This document shows positions 1-9,240 of a stretch of 64,000 nt of DNA, one piece after another; position 1 is the stretch's first letter; each line of letters starts with the position of its first letter. The notes beneath the pieces are model-generated. The model searched no databases, was not told the origin of the DNA, and worked only from the letters and a program-made list of their open reading frames with translations. Both the position numbers and the translations under genes were made by a program. Source of the DNA: Paragonimus skrjabini miyazakii (Eukaryota; Platyhelminthes; Trematoda; Plagiorchiida; Troglotrematidae); contig JTDE01000917.1 of the NCBI GenBank assembly GCA_014338405.1, forward strand, positions 4,927 through 68,926, given 5' to 3'.

Positions 1-109
1 AGCAAGCGCGTGTAGCAGAGTTTATTCGAAAACGTGTTGTGTTGTTGTTTATACTCAAGTCAAACAAAAATGTGCAGTGTGGTCTGATGCAGTAGTTACG
101 CAAAGTTAG

Positions 110-395
110 CAAAATGAAGTAAAAAATAATGAAAACTCGACACCTTCATCGAACAGGGTTGTCACGAGTACTGAACCACTTGAGGCGACCATGTTTGTGG
201 AGATCCCAGTCGAAGGAGGAGCATCCACAGAAGTCGCTCATGCAGACATTGAGGACAACGTCTTTCTCATGGGTGGGGCCGGATGGTGTAGTGGCCAAAA
301 CACGCCACACCTGTAACTTTGTTCATGAATTTCTTTCTCTTGCTCTTATTCCAGAGATCGGTGCAGAGGAAGGATACGAAGATACCCCCAAATGA
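110..395 (+). CDS. Candidate last two exons of a host gene
   Basis: Two open stretches join in frame across a short possible intron. The first (110-272) follows a weak acceptor (TTAG) and encodes an acidic, Ser/Thr-rich peptide ending in DNVFLM. The possible donor is G|GTGGGG at 273. A good acceptor with a pyrimidine tract lies at 353-354 (TTATTCCAG). The join adds EIGAEEGYEDTPK and a TGA at 393-395. The 82-bp intron is within the size range known for flatworms. I do not recognise the protein. The upstream acceptor is poor and the donor is not optimal, so this is a model from inspection only. A different, longer frame across the same DNA ignores the splice sites and looks less protein-like. 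Confidence 0.33.
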
Positions 396-830
396 ACAAA
401 CAGCTGTCCGTTTCTGAGGACACCTCCGAAACTCCCCTTTGTTACGTACTTTCCTTCGGAACAGTCCCATCCCTTGTACCCTCTTTGTGTGACATGTGCT
501 TGTATTAACAGTTGGCCGCTACACGCCGTTTGCCGCGCCGTCGTTTTCCCTATGTTCCGTAGTTGTGTTGTTGTGGAGAGCGTAACTTGTGATTGTTGTT
601 TCGTGTGTTCGCTGTTTGAGTGTCCCATTCTCTGAAGGTTTCTCTCCACATTTCAGCCTGTGATGAGTCGACTGTGAACTTGTATCTGCCTTGCGCACTA
701 TACCTTAAATTCATATTCGAATTGTAGATTACCAGGTTCGTTAATGATAAGTCAGCGAAATCGACCTGTGATTTTTAACATAACAAACGTATAACAAGTT
801 TAAAACAGTTATATCCCTTCAATAATTTGA
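396..830. other. Unassigned; possible 3' UTR
   Basis: No open frame or repeat that I can support. If the exon pair ending at 395 is real, the first part would be its 3' untranslated region. I see no convincing AATAAA signal before the Penelope-like element starts. Confidence 0.3.
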
Positions 831-1107
831 ACAAAACAGTTAGAAGACGAACACTGATAGATGCTAGCATTTCGTCTTGGCTCGTCAGTACCAAATAACC
901 AATAACACGGGAACCTTTCAATTTAACGCCTACAGTACTTCGGGGGGTATGAACAAAGAAAACAACAATAACAAAAACGTCCAATCGTGTGATCTGAATG
1001 ACACTCACTACGACTTAGGACCATGGCAGCCTCAAGTTCACAAATAATTGTTGTTGTACACACAACACAGGTTTGAACCGGTTTGTCGCGACGGCTTCAG
1101 CAAATTA
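831..1107 (-). repeat. Left inverted terminal repeat (pLTR) of PLE
   Basis: The reverse complement of this segment matches 3136-3413 nearly base for base, from the ORF end through the 3' UTR. It diverges just after the shared CTAACTGTTTTGT. The open frame that can be read through it on the minus strand has a twin in the other arm and only reflects the shared non-coding sequence. Confidence 0.9.
854..894 (-). ncRNA. Hammerhead-like motif in left PLE repeat
   Basis: Read on the minus strand: stem I 5' strand TTGGTA, core CTGACGA, a very short stem II (GCCAAGAC), GAA, stem III ATG/CAT with loop CTAG, cleavage-site C, then TATCAG as the stem I 3' strand (with wobbles). The layout fits the minimal type I hammerheads known from PLE terminal repeats. 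Stem II is weak, so activity is uncertain. Confidence 0.6.
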
Positions 1108-1679
1108 GGTTGTCATTGTGCTGTCGGATCATTTTCGTCAATTTCTGTAAGACTGTGATTGATCGAACCAAGACTACTGCTGCTTCTCATTTCGAACGAA
1201 TGTTAACCAAACCAGAAGCTGAGCCTATTACTGTGGGTCCCGGTATGTACGTTCAGAACATTTCATCCGTACCACTCAGTGCTCTACAGTTGGAAGCACT
1301 TTCGTTAGGATTGTATTATAAGATATCTATACGCAGACCTAACCGAATATTTGTAAAAGCACAGTTTGAGAACCTGATTGATCAGCTCTCGGACTTAACG
1401 CCGACTAACGCCGATAATTTTAACTGGTTCAAAAATAAGCTCACTGATGTTGCCTATCAGTGTTTGCATACTCGTGTGAACGAAAAATGTTCAGTAACAG
1501 CCAAGCATATTCGAGCTTTGCAGGAACTCAAATCAAAAAATGTTGTAATCCTCAAGCCAGACAAAAGCTCCGGTGCAGTAGTCATGGATAAGACGAGCTA
1601 CGTGGAAATAATGTTATCAATCCTGAGTGGTAGACAAAAATTTCAACTGCTGGACAAAGAAGAAATCATTTGCTTATAG
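1083..1679 (+). pseudogene. N-terminal part of PLE reverse transcriptase ORF
   Basis: About 190 codons in the frame preceding the main RT frame. It starts inside the left inverted repeat, so the natural start is missing. The internal Met at about 1200 is only a possible start. The text fits the PLE N-terminal region: a stretch ending LSALQLEALSLG, then a segment with VVILKPDKSSGAVVMDK, which in this family precedes the RT core. The frame ends at 1679 and overlaps the next by 10 bases. One small indel near 1670 would explain the break. Together the two frames give a protein close to full PLE length but without an intact N-terminus. Confidence 0.8.
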
Positions 1680-3229
1680 AAGAGAGAATCGGCCACCAGT
1701 TAAAAGTAATTCTTAAACATGGCTGGATAGATGAAAAGACATACAAGTACCTAAAGCCCGGCGGTTGCTCGTTGCCTCTACTGTACGGTCTTCCCAAGAC
1801 ACACAAGCAGGGTATGCCACTTCGACCTATATTAGCCATGTCTAATTCATCTCGGCACAAACTGGCTAGATGGTTGGTCGAGATTTTGAAGCCAGCCATT
1901 CAAAAGTGTGACAGCTGTAGTATCAAAGACTCGCTGGAACTTGCGGATGAGTTGGATAGAATCAATATCAAGAACGAACATATGTGCTCCATAGATGTTC
2001 AATCTCTCTTTACCAATGTCCCCCTGAGAGAAACTGTTGACTTTGTGTGTGAACGGATTGTTGCCGGAAATATCCCTATTCCCATCCCAACTGATTATCT
2101 GAAAACGTTACTTTTATTGTGTACGGAGAATGTTAGTTTCAATTTTCTAAATACACCGTACAGACAAATCGACGGAGTAGCGATGGGGAGTCCGTTAGGC
2201 CCTCTTCTCGCTAATTTTTTCATGAATATGATAGAATGGCAATTAAGTGATATCATCTCACAACTGCCCTACTACAGACGCTATGTAGATGATACCCTGG
2301 TCATTGCCAAAAGTCGCGAGCTATATGAACAATTTGTTCTGCGGCTTAACGGCGTTCATCCTAACCTCAAGGTGATGTGTGAACCAGAGACCGATGACAG
2401 TCTGCCTTACTTGGACATACTTATCACACGAAGAACCGATGGATCAATAAAGCGTGGCATTTACAGGAAGCCAACTTGGTCTGGTCGGTATACGCATTTC
2501 ACTAGTTTCAACCCAGTGAAATATAAGCGAAGTGTAGTGAGAACACTGTTCACCAGAGCACGCTGTATTCGCACATCCGATTGTGTTGAGCAAGAGCTGG
2601 AAATGCTTAAAACGACTCAAGAGGGTAATGGGTACCCCAGAAGCTTTATTCAGCGTCATAGCGAATGGAGGCCAAAAAGCAGAAGAAACGATGACGTCCC
2701 GAAGAAACTAGTATATATTGAGCTACCATTCAAAGGGGATATCGCGACAATGCGTACAACCCAACGAATTGTCTCTTCGCTCAAACGTACTTACAACGCA
2801 GCCGAATTGAGGGTCCTTAATCAGACTCGCAGGTTACCTGTACCTACAATCAAAGGAGATCAACCTATTGGCGCCAAATCACACTGTATTTACCAATTCT
2901 CATGTAACTGCGGAGAAAGTTACATAGGAAGAACCGATAGATCATTGATCTCAAGGATGAAGGAACATGTACCTAAGTGGGTTCACAAACAGGTCTCAAA
3001 ACCGGACACTGTAGTCACAGAGAATCGAAAGCCCCCAGCTTCGTCGATCGGACGACACATCCTGTCAACTGGCCACAACGTGGACTTGACCTCAGCCTTC
3101 ACCATCATAATGCGGCACCACAACCCACGGTTCCTAATATTTGCTGAAGCCTTCGCGACAAACCGGTTCAAACCTGTGTTGTGTGTACAAAAACAATTAT
3201 TTGTAAACTTGAGGCTGCCATGGTCCTAA
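1670..3229 (+). CDS. PLE reverse transcriptase - GIY-YIG endonuclease
   Basis: A 519-codon frame without internal stops. It copies element RNA and nicks target DNA in Penelope-type retrotransposition. Visible motifs: YGLPKTHK (residues about 39-46), the catalytic Asp block SIDVQSLFTNVP (107-118), motif B IDGVAMGSPLGP (168-179), YVDD at 205-208 (bases 2282-2293) and LPYLDILITRR (245-255). The C-terminal endonuclease follows, with CIYQFSCNCG (406-415), YIGRTDRS (418-425), RMKEH (429-433) and GRHILSTGHN (461-470). The C-terminus (KPVLCVQKQL onwards) lies in the terminal repeat. The catalytic residues look preserved, but the upstream frameshift means this copy cannot make the whole protein. The listed first codon is only the start of the open frame. 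Confidence 0.92.
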   Translation: MLIEERIGHQLKVILKHGWIDEKTYKYLKPGGCSLPLLYGLPKTHKQGMPLRPILAMSNSSRHKLARWLVEILKPAIQKCDSCSIKDSLELADELDRINIKNEHMCSIDVQSLFTNVPLRETVDFVCERIVAGNIPIPIPTDYLKTLLLLCTENVSFNFLNTPYRQIDGVAMGSPLGPLLANFFMNMIEWQLSDIISQLPYYRRYVDDTLVIAKSRELYEQFVLRLNGVHPNLKVMCEPETDDSLPYLDILITRRTDGSIKRGIYRKPTWSGRYTHFTSFNPVKYKRSVVRTLFTRARCIRTSDCVEQELEMLKTTQEGNGYPRSFIQRHSEWRPKSRRNDDVPKKLVYIELPFKGDIATMRTTQRIVSSLKRTYNAAELRVLNQTRRLPVPTIKGDQPIGAKSHCIYQFSCNCGESYIGRTDRSLISRMKEHVPKWVHKQVSKPDTVVTENRKPPASSIGRHILSTGHNVDLTSAFTIIMRHHNPRFLIFAEAFATNRFKPVLCVQKQLFVNLRLPWS

Positions 3230-3413
3230 GTCGTAGTGAGTGTCATTCAGATCACACGATTGGACGTTTTTGTTATTGTTGTTTTCTTCGTTCATACCCC
3301 CCGAAGTACTATAGACGTTAAATTGAAAGGTTCCCGTGTTATTGGTTATTTGGTACTGACGAGCCAAGACGAAATGCTAGCATCTACCAGTGTTCGTCTT
3401 CTAACTGTTTTGT
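3136..3413 (+). repeat. Right inverted terminal repeat (pLTR) of PLE
   Basis: Contains the last codons of the ORF, the stop at 3227-3229 and a 3' UTR with a hammerhead-like motif. It is the inverted twin of 831-1107. After 3413 the two arms differ, and the left arm carries extra sequence, so the right arm may be slightly shortened. Confidence 0.9.
3350..3390 (+). ncRNA. Hammerhead-like motif in right PLE repeat
   Basis: Stem I TTGGTA (3350-3355) pairs with TACCAG (3385-3390). The core CTGACGA is at 3356-3362 and GAA at 3371-3373. Stem III is ATG/CAT around loop CTAG, and the predicted cleavage follows C3384 (triplet AUC). Stem II (GCCAAGAC) offers only one clear pair. It lies about 120 nt after the ORF stop, the expected region for PLE hammerheads. 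Confidence 0.65.
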
Positions 3414-3614
3414 ATAACAAGTTGTCAATTTTCTCCCCAAATCAGGTGTTACATATATAGTCGTTTTGGAACGTTTGGGCCAGGGCAAGCTGAAAAATCC
3501 ATCCTTTAGTAAAAGAGACAATGTAGCGCCTTTGGAATCTTCAGTGTTTACATAAAATATGATTCATGCGAACTAGGTTTGTTAGAAGCAAAATGGACAG
3601 TTAACTGTGTAGAT
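3414..3614. other. Unassigned spacer
   Basis: Short AT-leaning sequence between the PLE repeat and the possible terminal exon on the minus strand. Nothing recognised. Confidence 0.3.
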
Positions 3615-4267
3615 TTAACAAGGACATGCGATATGATGTGTGGTGAACGGAACTGTATCGAGCCATTGTAGAACATGTTGTTGGCCGAGATTTTTCCGGT
3701 ATTGGTGCTTGGCTCTACGGTCCTTCAGTTGACTACGTCGTTTAGACCCAGCCTGTGAACCCAGGATGTTCGCGTTGGTGCTATTGCATGGTGAAAATTC
3801 TGTCCTCAGAGGTCGAATCGAATGATGATTTCTGGTGTTTTCTGTTGAGCCACGATGATGTCTGAGGTGGGTATTTGTAAGCGCGGTTGACCAGAGATTT
3901 TGAACCAACATGGTCTCGCAATTCTTTTCCAGTTTGGTTTGCGGTTGACTGTGCGTTCGGCCTGAACGCCTGACAAAAAAATAAACCAAACAGTCTTTAA
4001 AGGCTTAATTTCGTAGTTGCGACTAACTGACAACGTTAATAGGCTGGAAACTTTCATCAAATCCATAACCAACTGATGTTTAGCTGTTTAGCTTACCTTG
4101 CTGGATTGAACCCCAAATTAGGCATAGTCCCACGTTTGGGATTTTACACATCACGGTCATGTCAAACACCGATGTTTCGTCTAAATATATTTGAACACTG
4201 CTCCGCTGATTCAATGAAGAATGTGAATTCAACCTACTTGGGACGTGCCTAATGACGGAATTATCGG
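3615..4267 (-). CDS. Candidate host exons, Ig-like domain
   Basis: Two exons on the minus strand, separated by a 127-bp intron (3970-4096). The donor is CAAG|GTAAGC at 4096. The acceptor is T-rich, TTTTTTTGTCAG, just above 3969. The first exon (4097-4267) follows a pyrimidine-rich acceptor (TCACTTCAG). It is exactly 57 codons and phase 1-1, as is usual for extracellular-domain exons. It encodes an Ig-like strand pattern, VQIYLDET...MTVMCKI...CLIW, with a Cys and a Trp. The second exon in the matching phase stops at 3806. A different phase stays open to 3615 (121 codons, ending HHIACPC), and I cannot decide between them. The protein is not identified. It is probably a cell-surface protein if the Ig reading is right. 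Confidence 0.5.
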
Positions 4268-4389
4268 CTGAAGTGAACAGAACGATTCTGTTTATGTTGA
4301 AGTGATTGGGTGAGTTGTACACTAATCACACAAAGTTGTAGTTGATCCTTTGTATATGACCAGTCGGTTATGCCCATAGTAGGGCTGTT

Positions 4390-4640
4390 AGCATTATGGT
4401 TAACATGCCAGTGTTGCAAGCACGGGGGCCGGAGTACAAATTCCGATCCGGACGAGGATATGCACCACTGATGAACTCTAGTAGAGGTAGAACTAGGGTA
4501 TAGCGTTTTTTTCTTGAAAAGAACTGGCAGAAAGACTTGTCTGAGTGAGAAATTTGCGAAAACGTTCGGGGAGAGGTTCCAGTTGAAATGGTCAAAATAA
4601 CCGAAATTCAACCGTTAACTAAACACAAGAGTTTCGGTGA
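4390..4640 (+). mobile_element. tRNA-headed hammerhead SINE, decayed copy
   Basis: The head has a box-A-like start and a B-box-like stretch (AATTCCGATCC). A hammerhead remnant follows at 4462-4505. In it the CTGATGA core (4468-4474), a CTCT/AGAG stem II and GAAC survive, but stems I and III are damaged. The tail is diverged from the 14.7 and 55.8 kb copies. Confidence 0.6.
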
Positions 4641-4824
4641 CAAAGTCCTAATAACGAAAACAATATGAGGATGAGGTGGACCAATGGAGTCCTCGAAGTG
4701 TTCAGTCTAACAACAACCAGTCAAGTTAAGGTGCTCTAAGGAGTATACATGAACTTTGCGAGTTAGCGAAGAACTGGTAACACCTAATGCAGTCTTCTTT
4801 TGTCATTTTGTCACCAGTACACAC

Positions 4825-4971
4825 CAAATAAAAATAACCACGGTTGGAAATAATCTGACAGAAATATGACAAATTTATGGCAGTTAATATCGAGTGGTCA
4901 GGGTCATCAAACAATGGTTGATAGATTTCATGGCAGTAGAAGCATTCTGATTTTCCTAAAGTGTCTATATT
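4825..4971 (-). CDS. Candidate host exon with Cys pair
   Basis: A phase 0-0, 49-codon open stretch. It lies between an acceptor after a moderate pyrimidine run (GGAACTTAAG) and a donor TATTTG|GTGTGT. The peptide includes SECFYCHEIYQPLFDDPDHS and looks protein-like. I cannot assign a function. Its phase does not fit directly to the Ig-like exon at 4097-4267, so another exon would be needed between them or one model is wrong. Confidence 0.25.
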
Positions 4972-5233
4972 CTTAAGTTCCGGAGGCAAAACATGTCAGT
5001 CCTCATTGTGGGAGCCCACATTTTAAAGCACATTGTCTCCTGGTAGTAGGTCGTTTTTGCTTGAACGCTGGTTCCATTTAACCTGTGTATCAGCGTTCGT
5101 TTCTGGGGGAAGTAGGAGTAGTTGTGAAACATTATGTAATGAATGTGGAATGTAAGCATTCGTTTTATCTTGTATGCTGTTTTATTTGTTGCTATGTATA
5201 CCACTTATAAGTAACATAACACGAATACCCCAG

Positions 5234-5601
5234 ATAATGATAAGCCGAATCTTGGTTGCTGTTGGTCACCTGAATGTACGGAAGTACAATCTGTATTTAG
5301 AGAAGACTCATCTGGGAAAAGCCTGGGATTCCGTTGGACTCCAGACAACTACCTAGGTACACGTCGACACATCAGCCTGACTTGCTGATTAGCAAACGCA
5401 TCCAGTTCATTTTCGTTTCTTAGAGTGATAACATTTTTGAGTAAACTTATTGGGAAATGACGGTTTTACCTGGTTTACACCAATACTCGCATCCGCCTCT
5501 TGTGCTGTTGCTGGATGATCGGTTTTCTAATCGGTTCAGTGTTCGCTTTCAACGGTCTAGTGAATTCCGGACTCGCTACCAACTCAAACGTCATGCAGAT
5601 T
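5234..5601 (+). CDS. Candidate host exons, fibronectin III-like
   Basis: Two phase-matched exons on the plus strand. Exon 1 (5234-5356, 41 codons, phase 1-1) follows ACCCCAG and ends at CCTAG|GTACAC. It contains CCWSPECTEVQ and ends FRWTPDNYL. Exon 2 (5540-5601) follows GGTTCAG and ends at a textbook donor, CAGATT|GTAAGT. It encodes VFAFNGLVNSGLATNSN, which resembles the closing strands of an FN3 domain (pattern Y-x-F-x-V-x-A-x-N-x-x-G). The spacing from the Trp to the end strands fits a compact FN3 fold. It may belong to an adhesion-type receptor. Nearby candidate exons lie on the opposite strand, so at least one set may be spurious. Confidence 0.37.
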
Positions 5602-6155
5602 GTAAGTAATTGGTTTTATTGTAAGTAGGCTCCACACCCGTTCAGCTAAAGAAAAATCCACCATTTTGTCCCCAATTGATAGTTTGGTCAACCGTATATA
5701 ATGAAGAACTATCCAACTGCGTTTCACAAGAATAATCACACACATACTTTGCCGCTTCCGAAGTCCACCATCTTGATATCCGTTACGGATCCGAAGTCTG
5801 GTTAAGCTGCCAACCTGTTCGGTTTCCCAACGATATTCCATCTCAATCTAGAGTTCAGTGGCGGTCTAACTAGGAGCGGACATTGGTCCGGTGGCTTCAT
5901 CCGTTCGACGTTTTATTAAGTTCACCAGTAGTTTAACCTCTAGCGTGCACGAACCAATGAGTCATAATTACTGTGGCGGGACCGGAGCTGTGGGTGTGTC
6001 AATACAAAGCTTGTCACATGTGATTGCACAACTAGCCAGTGATTTGGTATCGCAGTAGACATAACGAGCATCATGGCCCACTCACTGTCGTCAAAGGACT
6101 AATCTGTAGTTCAAATAGCTCGCAGCTCACACATTAATGTTGATCACGGTGTAAG
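5602..6155. other. Unassigned; possible further exons
   Basis: A plus-strand stretch at about 5731-5806 (open, phase 0) and a minus-strand stretch at 5748-5841 (ending CAAA|GTATGT, phase 1) could each be an exon, but they overlap on opposite strands. Nothing else is recognised. Confidence 0.2.
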
Positions 6156-7350
6156 GTGGCACTGCTTGATTCTCATTTGCTTAAAACATCTCTATGCCAG
6201 TACTCTTACTCTGTTCTTGGTATTTACTGTAATCCCCAAGAGGGGTGCTACACCTTGCTCTCAATATCTGCTTTTCAAGTTAACATATGCACACTTGACA
6301 CTGAACAAGAAAAACCGATGGTTTCGGGTACCTTTGGCCTGTTGCTCGAAACCGTGTATCAATCTCTGAATCGCTGAAAAGCGTTTACTTTTACCGTGCA
6401 CCCATAACATAAGATTCTATTTTAAGAACAAAACTTGTCGACGAGTCGATGGTGTTGCCACGGGTTCGTTAGTGAGGCCAAGTCTTCTTTATGACTACGA
6501 TGGAGCGAAAATCTTATAAGTGATATGTTGACGATATCCTACGGATTGTTTCTGAACCTGACCAGATGAATCTAGTTATGAAAATTTTCAACAGTTTACG
6601 TAAAAACCTAAGTGTGACCAGTTGGATGGAACATAATAATTCACTGGTACTCCTTAATGTATTGCACACGTGTCTGCCGGATGGTTCAGTTGAACTCTCT
6701 GTCTATCACAGTTCAACACGCACAGGGCAATGCTTAAGTTTTTCAAGCATTCAGCCGATGCAACACAAAAGGGCGCCCGTTAAAACACTGCTTTACAGGT
6801 CTAAGCGCATTTCCTCACCCGAGCTAGAACTTATGACAAAAACATTATGGGAGAATCGTTACCAGCTGAATTTTATCGACTACCACAACAGAAGAACTTC
6901 TTCACTGTTGGATGTACAAACCGCACAAAAAAACCCGTATTTACTAAACTACAAAATAGAGGTACTCTGCTGTTCGAGCAGACCTGCCGGAATGTGAAAA
7001 CGCCAATCAAACGAACGCAATACACTGCCTACTAGTGGTTAATAACTACCACAAAAAAGACAACACTGCCTCCCATGAAGATGGTCAAATCATTGCTGGA
7101 CAGCTCTCAGTGTATTTATCAACTCAAGTGTAGTTGCGGTACCTACCACACAAGAAGAACTGAAAGGAATTTAGCCAACCGAATGACTGAGCGTATCCAT
7201 AAATAGCTAGTTGAACACATGTTCTAGCAGCAAATGAAGTGTTTGACTCGCGACCGAATGTTAACAACACTTATCACCCGTCATTCAGTCGAAGGCAGGC
7301 ATAACATAGATCCATTTAAATGGTTCACAGTTCTGTTACGTAATCAGAGT
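6156..7350 (+). pseudogene. Old PLE remnant (RT and GIY-YIG)
   Basis: Pieces in shifting frames match the intact element at 1670-3229 in the same order. They are VDGVATGSLVRPSL (about 6448), YVDD at 6524-6535, a middle region around 6760-6900 with SKRISSPELELMTKTLWEN, then SQCIYQLKCSCGTYHTRRTE (about 7108). The C-terminal end is GRHNIDPFKWF (about 7290). Several frameshifts and in-frame stops break it, so it is non-functional. YIG is replaced by HTR, so the endonuclease signature is also lost. The RT start is missing, and no inverted terminal repeat or hammerhead is left. Confidence 0.85.
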
Positions 7351-8798
7351 TTGATATAAACCATTCACATTATACTAAACGGTTCTTCTATTCACTTCTA
7401 CAAAGCGCAACACCGTAGACATTTTGTATGGGTGGAATCCAAGTCGCCACAGTACCCGGTCAACCGAGTATTCACCATTCACGAGATGCTGGGGGTAGCT
7501 TGCTTGCCGAAACCTGAGGTTTTCCGTTGGTGATTGTGGCCATATTCTTGTCCAATCCCTACGTGATAAGATGAATGCAAGCAGCTTATTGGTTCCTTTG
7601 CCTCGGGGAACCTGTCTTAAAGAACTGATCCTTCATATATTGTACCACTGATGTTCAAGCTTTACATCTCTTTGGATATCACTCTGTGAACTCCACACAG
7701 GTTTTTCTTAAGTTGAAATTCGATAAATTCAGGGGAACTAATTCGGTTTTATCCGTACCTTGCAAATCCGTTGTTCAATAACTGAAACTAACAACGTTTG
7801 ATTTGTCCTTACTAGCCACGCACGATAATGGGGTTGTTGTGGTTACCACTGGATGAGTTACCGAGAGAACACGCCGGTACATTTCCGTACTGATCGAAAG
7901 TAGCTAAGGTAGAGGTGCAACATGCCTTCTATGAAATTGTGCTGATTCACCGGTTGGCCGTGCTAGCAATACACAAACAGTTTATTGTTGTTATTTCTCA
8001 CGTTGGTTGAGAATCGATACTTTCGTTTCAGTGGTGGCGAGTTCGAATGTGTGGGCACTCGAGTCAACAGTTCACTGTGTGTATTTGCTTGGCTGTTGCT
8101 TTTTTGACTGCACTACTTCACATGGTGATGACACAGGCACGACAAAAGTTCTCTACTATATTTCCAGGGGTGAATGGATCAAGGTGTGCTACTCCATGTA
8201 GACTGTCTGCTTGACTAAGTATCCAGTAGATGACAGTTCGCAAATTCTATTTTTAATGCAAACGAACCGTTCGATGAGAAAGAACGATTATCACTATATT
8301 GTGTAGGAGGGGCCAGAATCCATCAGCAGGCTGTAGTAATCGGCCGTTATGCCATACTGCCAAACAGCCGAGCAGTAGAAGTAATTAGGAAAGGTTTGAA
8401 TCACCTACGACGGGTGGCCAGTTCGATTTTTCAGCAGATACCGCTAATATAATATGGACATATAACAAACTGTCACACCGAGGGCTGTTAGTTAAGGTCT
8501 TGATAACCACAGAATGCTCAAATTATAGGCGAGAGGCTGAATCGATAGATTGTTTCACAATTGATTTGACGTGTGACCGTAAGTTAACTGATCCACGAGG
8601 TTAATGATTGCTGTCATTATTCCGTGACTGAAACCTACAAAGTTAACTGTCCTAAATTTGCTGAAGGTATGCAAATGTGAAAAGCTGAACATTCATCACA
8701 CGGAGCTGGACAAAGAGTGTATGGTTGACTTGACTTAACAGAATTGTGCACTGCGTAGTCTGTGTGAACGTGCCCTGAAATGGATCATATTTTTTCAG
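7351..8798. other. No supported feature
   Basis: I see no gene, splice-bounded exon or repeat related to others in the window. The open frames here are short and lack splice context or similarity. Confidence 0.4.
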
Positions 8799-8943
8799 AT
8801 GAGACCCAATTGTGAAAAGTCGGGGCTTCGGCTGGATTCGAACCAACGAAAGAAACACCATGCTTCAACACGGCAAGCGCTTTACCAGCTGGGCTATGAA
8901 GCCACGTCAGGAACTCGGGAGTTTCACATTTGGACTCGGTCAC
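8799..8943 (-). repeat. tRNA-like repeat, inverted partner (left)
   Basis: On the minus strand: a GGCTTCA-type acceptor, A box TAGCCCAGCTGG, B box GGTTCGAATCC, closed by GAAGCC. It runs on into a shared 3' tail (GACTTTTCACAATTGGGTCT). It is the inverted partner of 9089-9240. The region where an anticodon arm should sit is too long, so this is a tRNA-derived repeat and not a working tRNA. Confidence 0.65.
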
Positions 8944-9088
8944 CCACCCGTCCCACTGTCTCATATGGAATCTACCAAATGATCCAGGGGATCGGCTGCC
9001 CCGGCAGGATTTCTCGAACAGTTCACGCTGGAATCCACTAACGCCACTTATTAGTAACACAATTTCTATGCTCGACAGTGGCAAGTGA

Positions 9089-9240
9089 CCGAGACCAAAT
9101 GTGGAATTTCCGAGCTCCTGGCATGGCTTCGTAGCTCAGCTGGTAGGGCGCTTGCCGTGTTGCGGCATGGTGTTTCTGTCGCTGGTTCGAATCCAGCCGA
9201 AGCCCTGACTTTTCACAATTGGGTCTCATCTAAGATCATA
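9089..9240 (+). repeat. tRNA-like repeat, inverted partner (right)
   Basis: At 9127-9206 there is a perfect 7-bp acceptor (GGCTTCG/CGAAGCC), a D arm with TAGCTCAGCTGG and a perfect T stem (GCTGG/CCAGC) with B box GGTTCGAATCC. Thirty-one bases separate the D and T arms, which does not fit a standard anticodon arm. Copies at 16575 and 46555 share the same tail, so it belongs to a dispersed family. Confidence 0.7.

Larger units (their letters stand above)
831..3413 (+). mobile_element. Penelope-like element with inverted terminal repeats
   Basis: A 2.58-kb unit. Its two ends (831-1107 and 3136-3413) are near-identical inverted copies of about 277 bp. They include the last about 30 codons of the ORF, the 3' UTR and a hammerhead-like motif. 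Between them lies reverse transcriptase plus GIY-YIG endonuclease coding sequence in two overlapping frames. PLEs are known to carry terminal repeats in direct or inverted orientation and to insert with variable 5' truncation. The high similarity of the two arms (a handful of differences) suggests recent insertion. I found no clear target-site duplication. Confidence 0.9.

Noticed and set aside
775..1008. Small protein gene also found at 3236-3460
   Set aside because: The two frames are the same non-coding 3' UTR in the inverted PLE ends. They overlap the hammerhead motifs and diverge after the repeat ends.
5584..5841. 85-codon minus-strand ORF as a single exon
   Set aside because: Only 5748-5841 has a usable donor, and it overlaps a possible plus-strand exon. 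Too weak to list as a gene.
9127..9206. Functional tRNA gene
   Set aside because: Acceptor and T arms pair perfectly, but 31 bases separate the D and T arms and no standard anticodon arm fits. Three diverged relatives share non-tRNA flanks.
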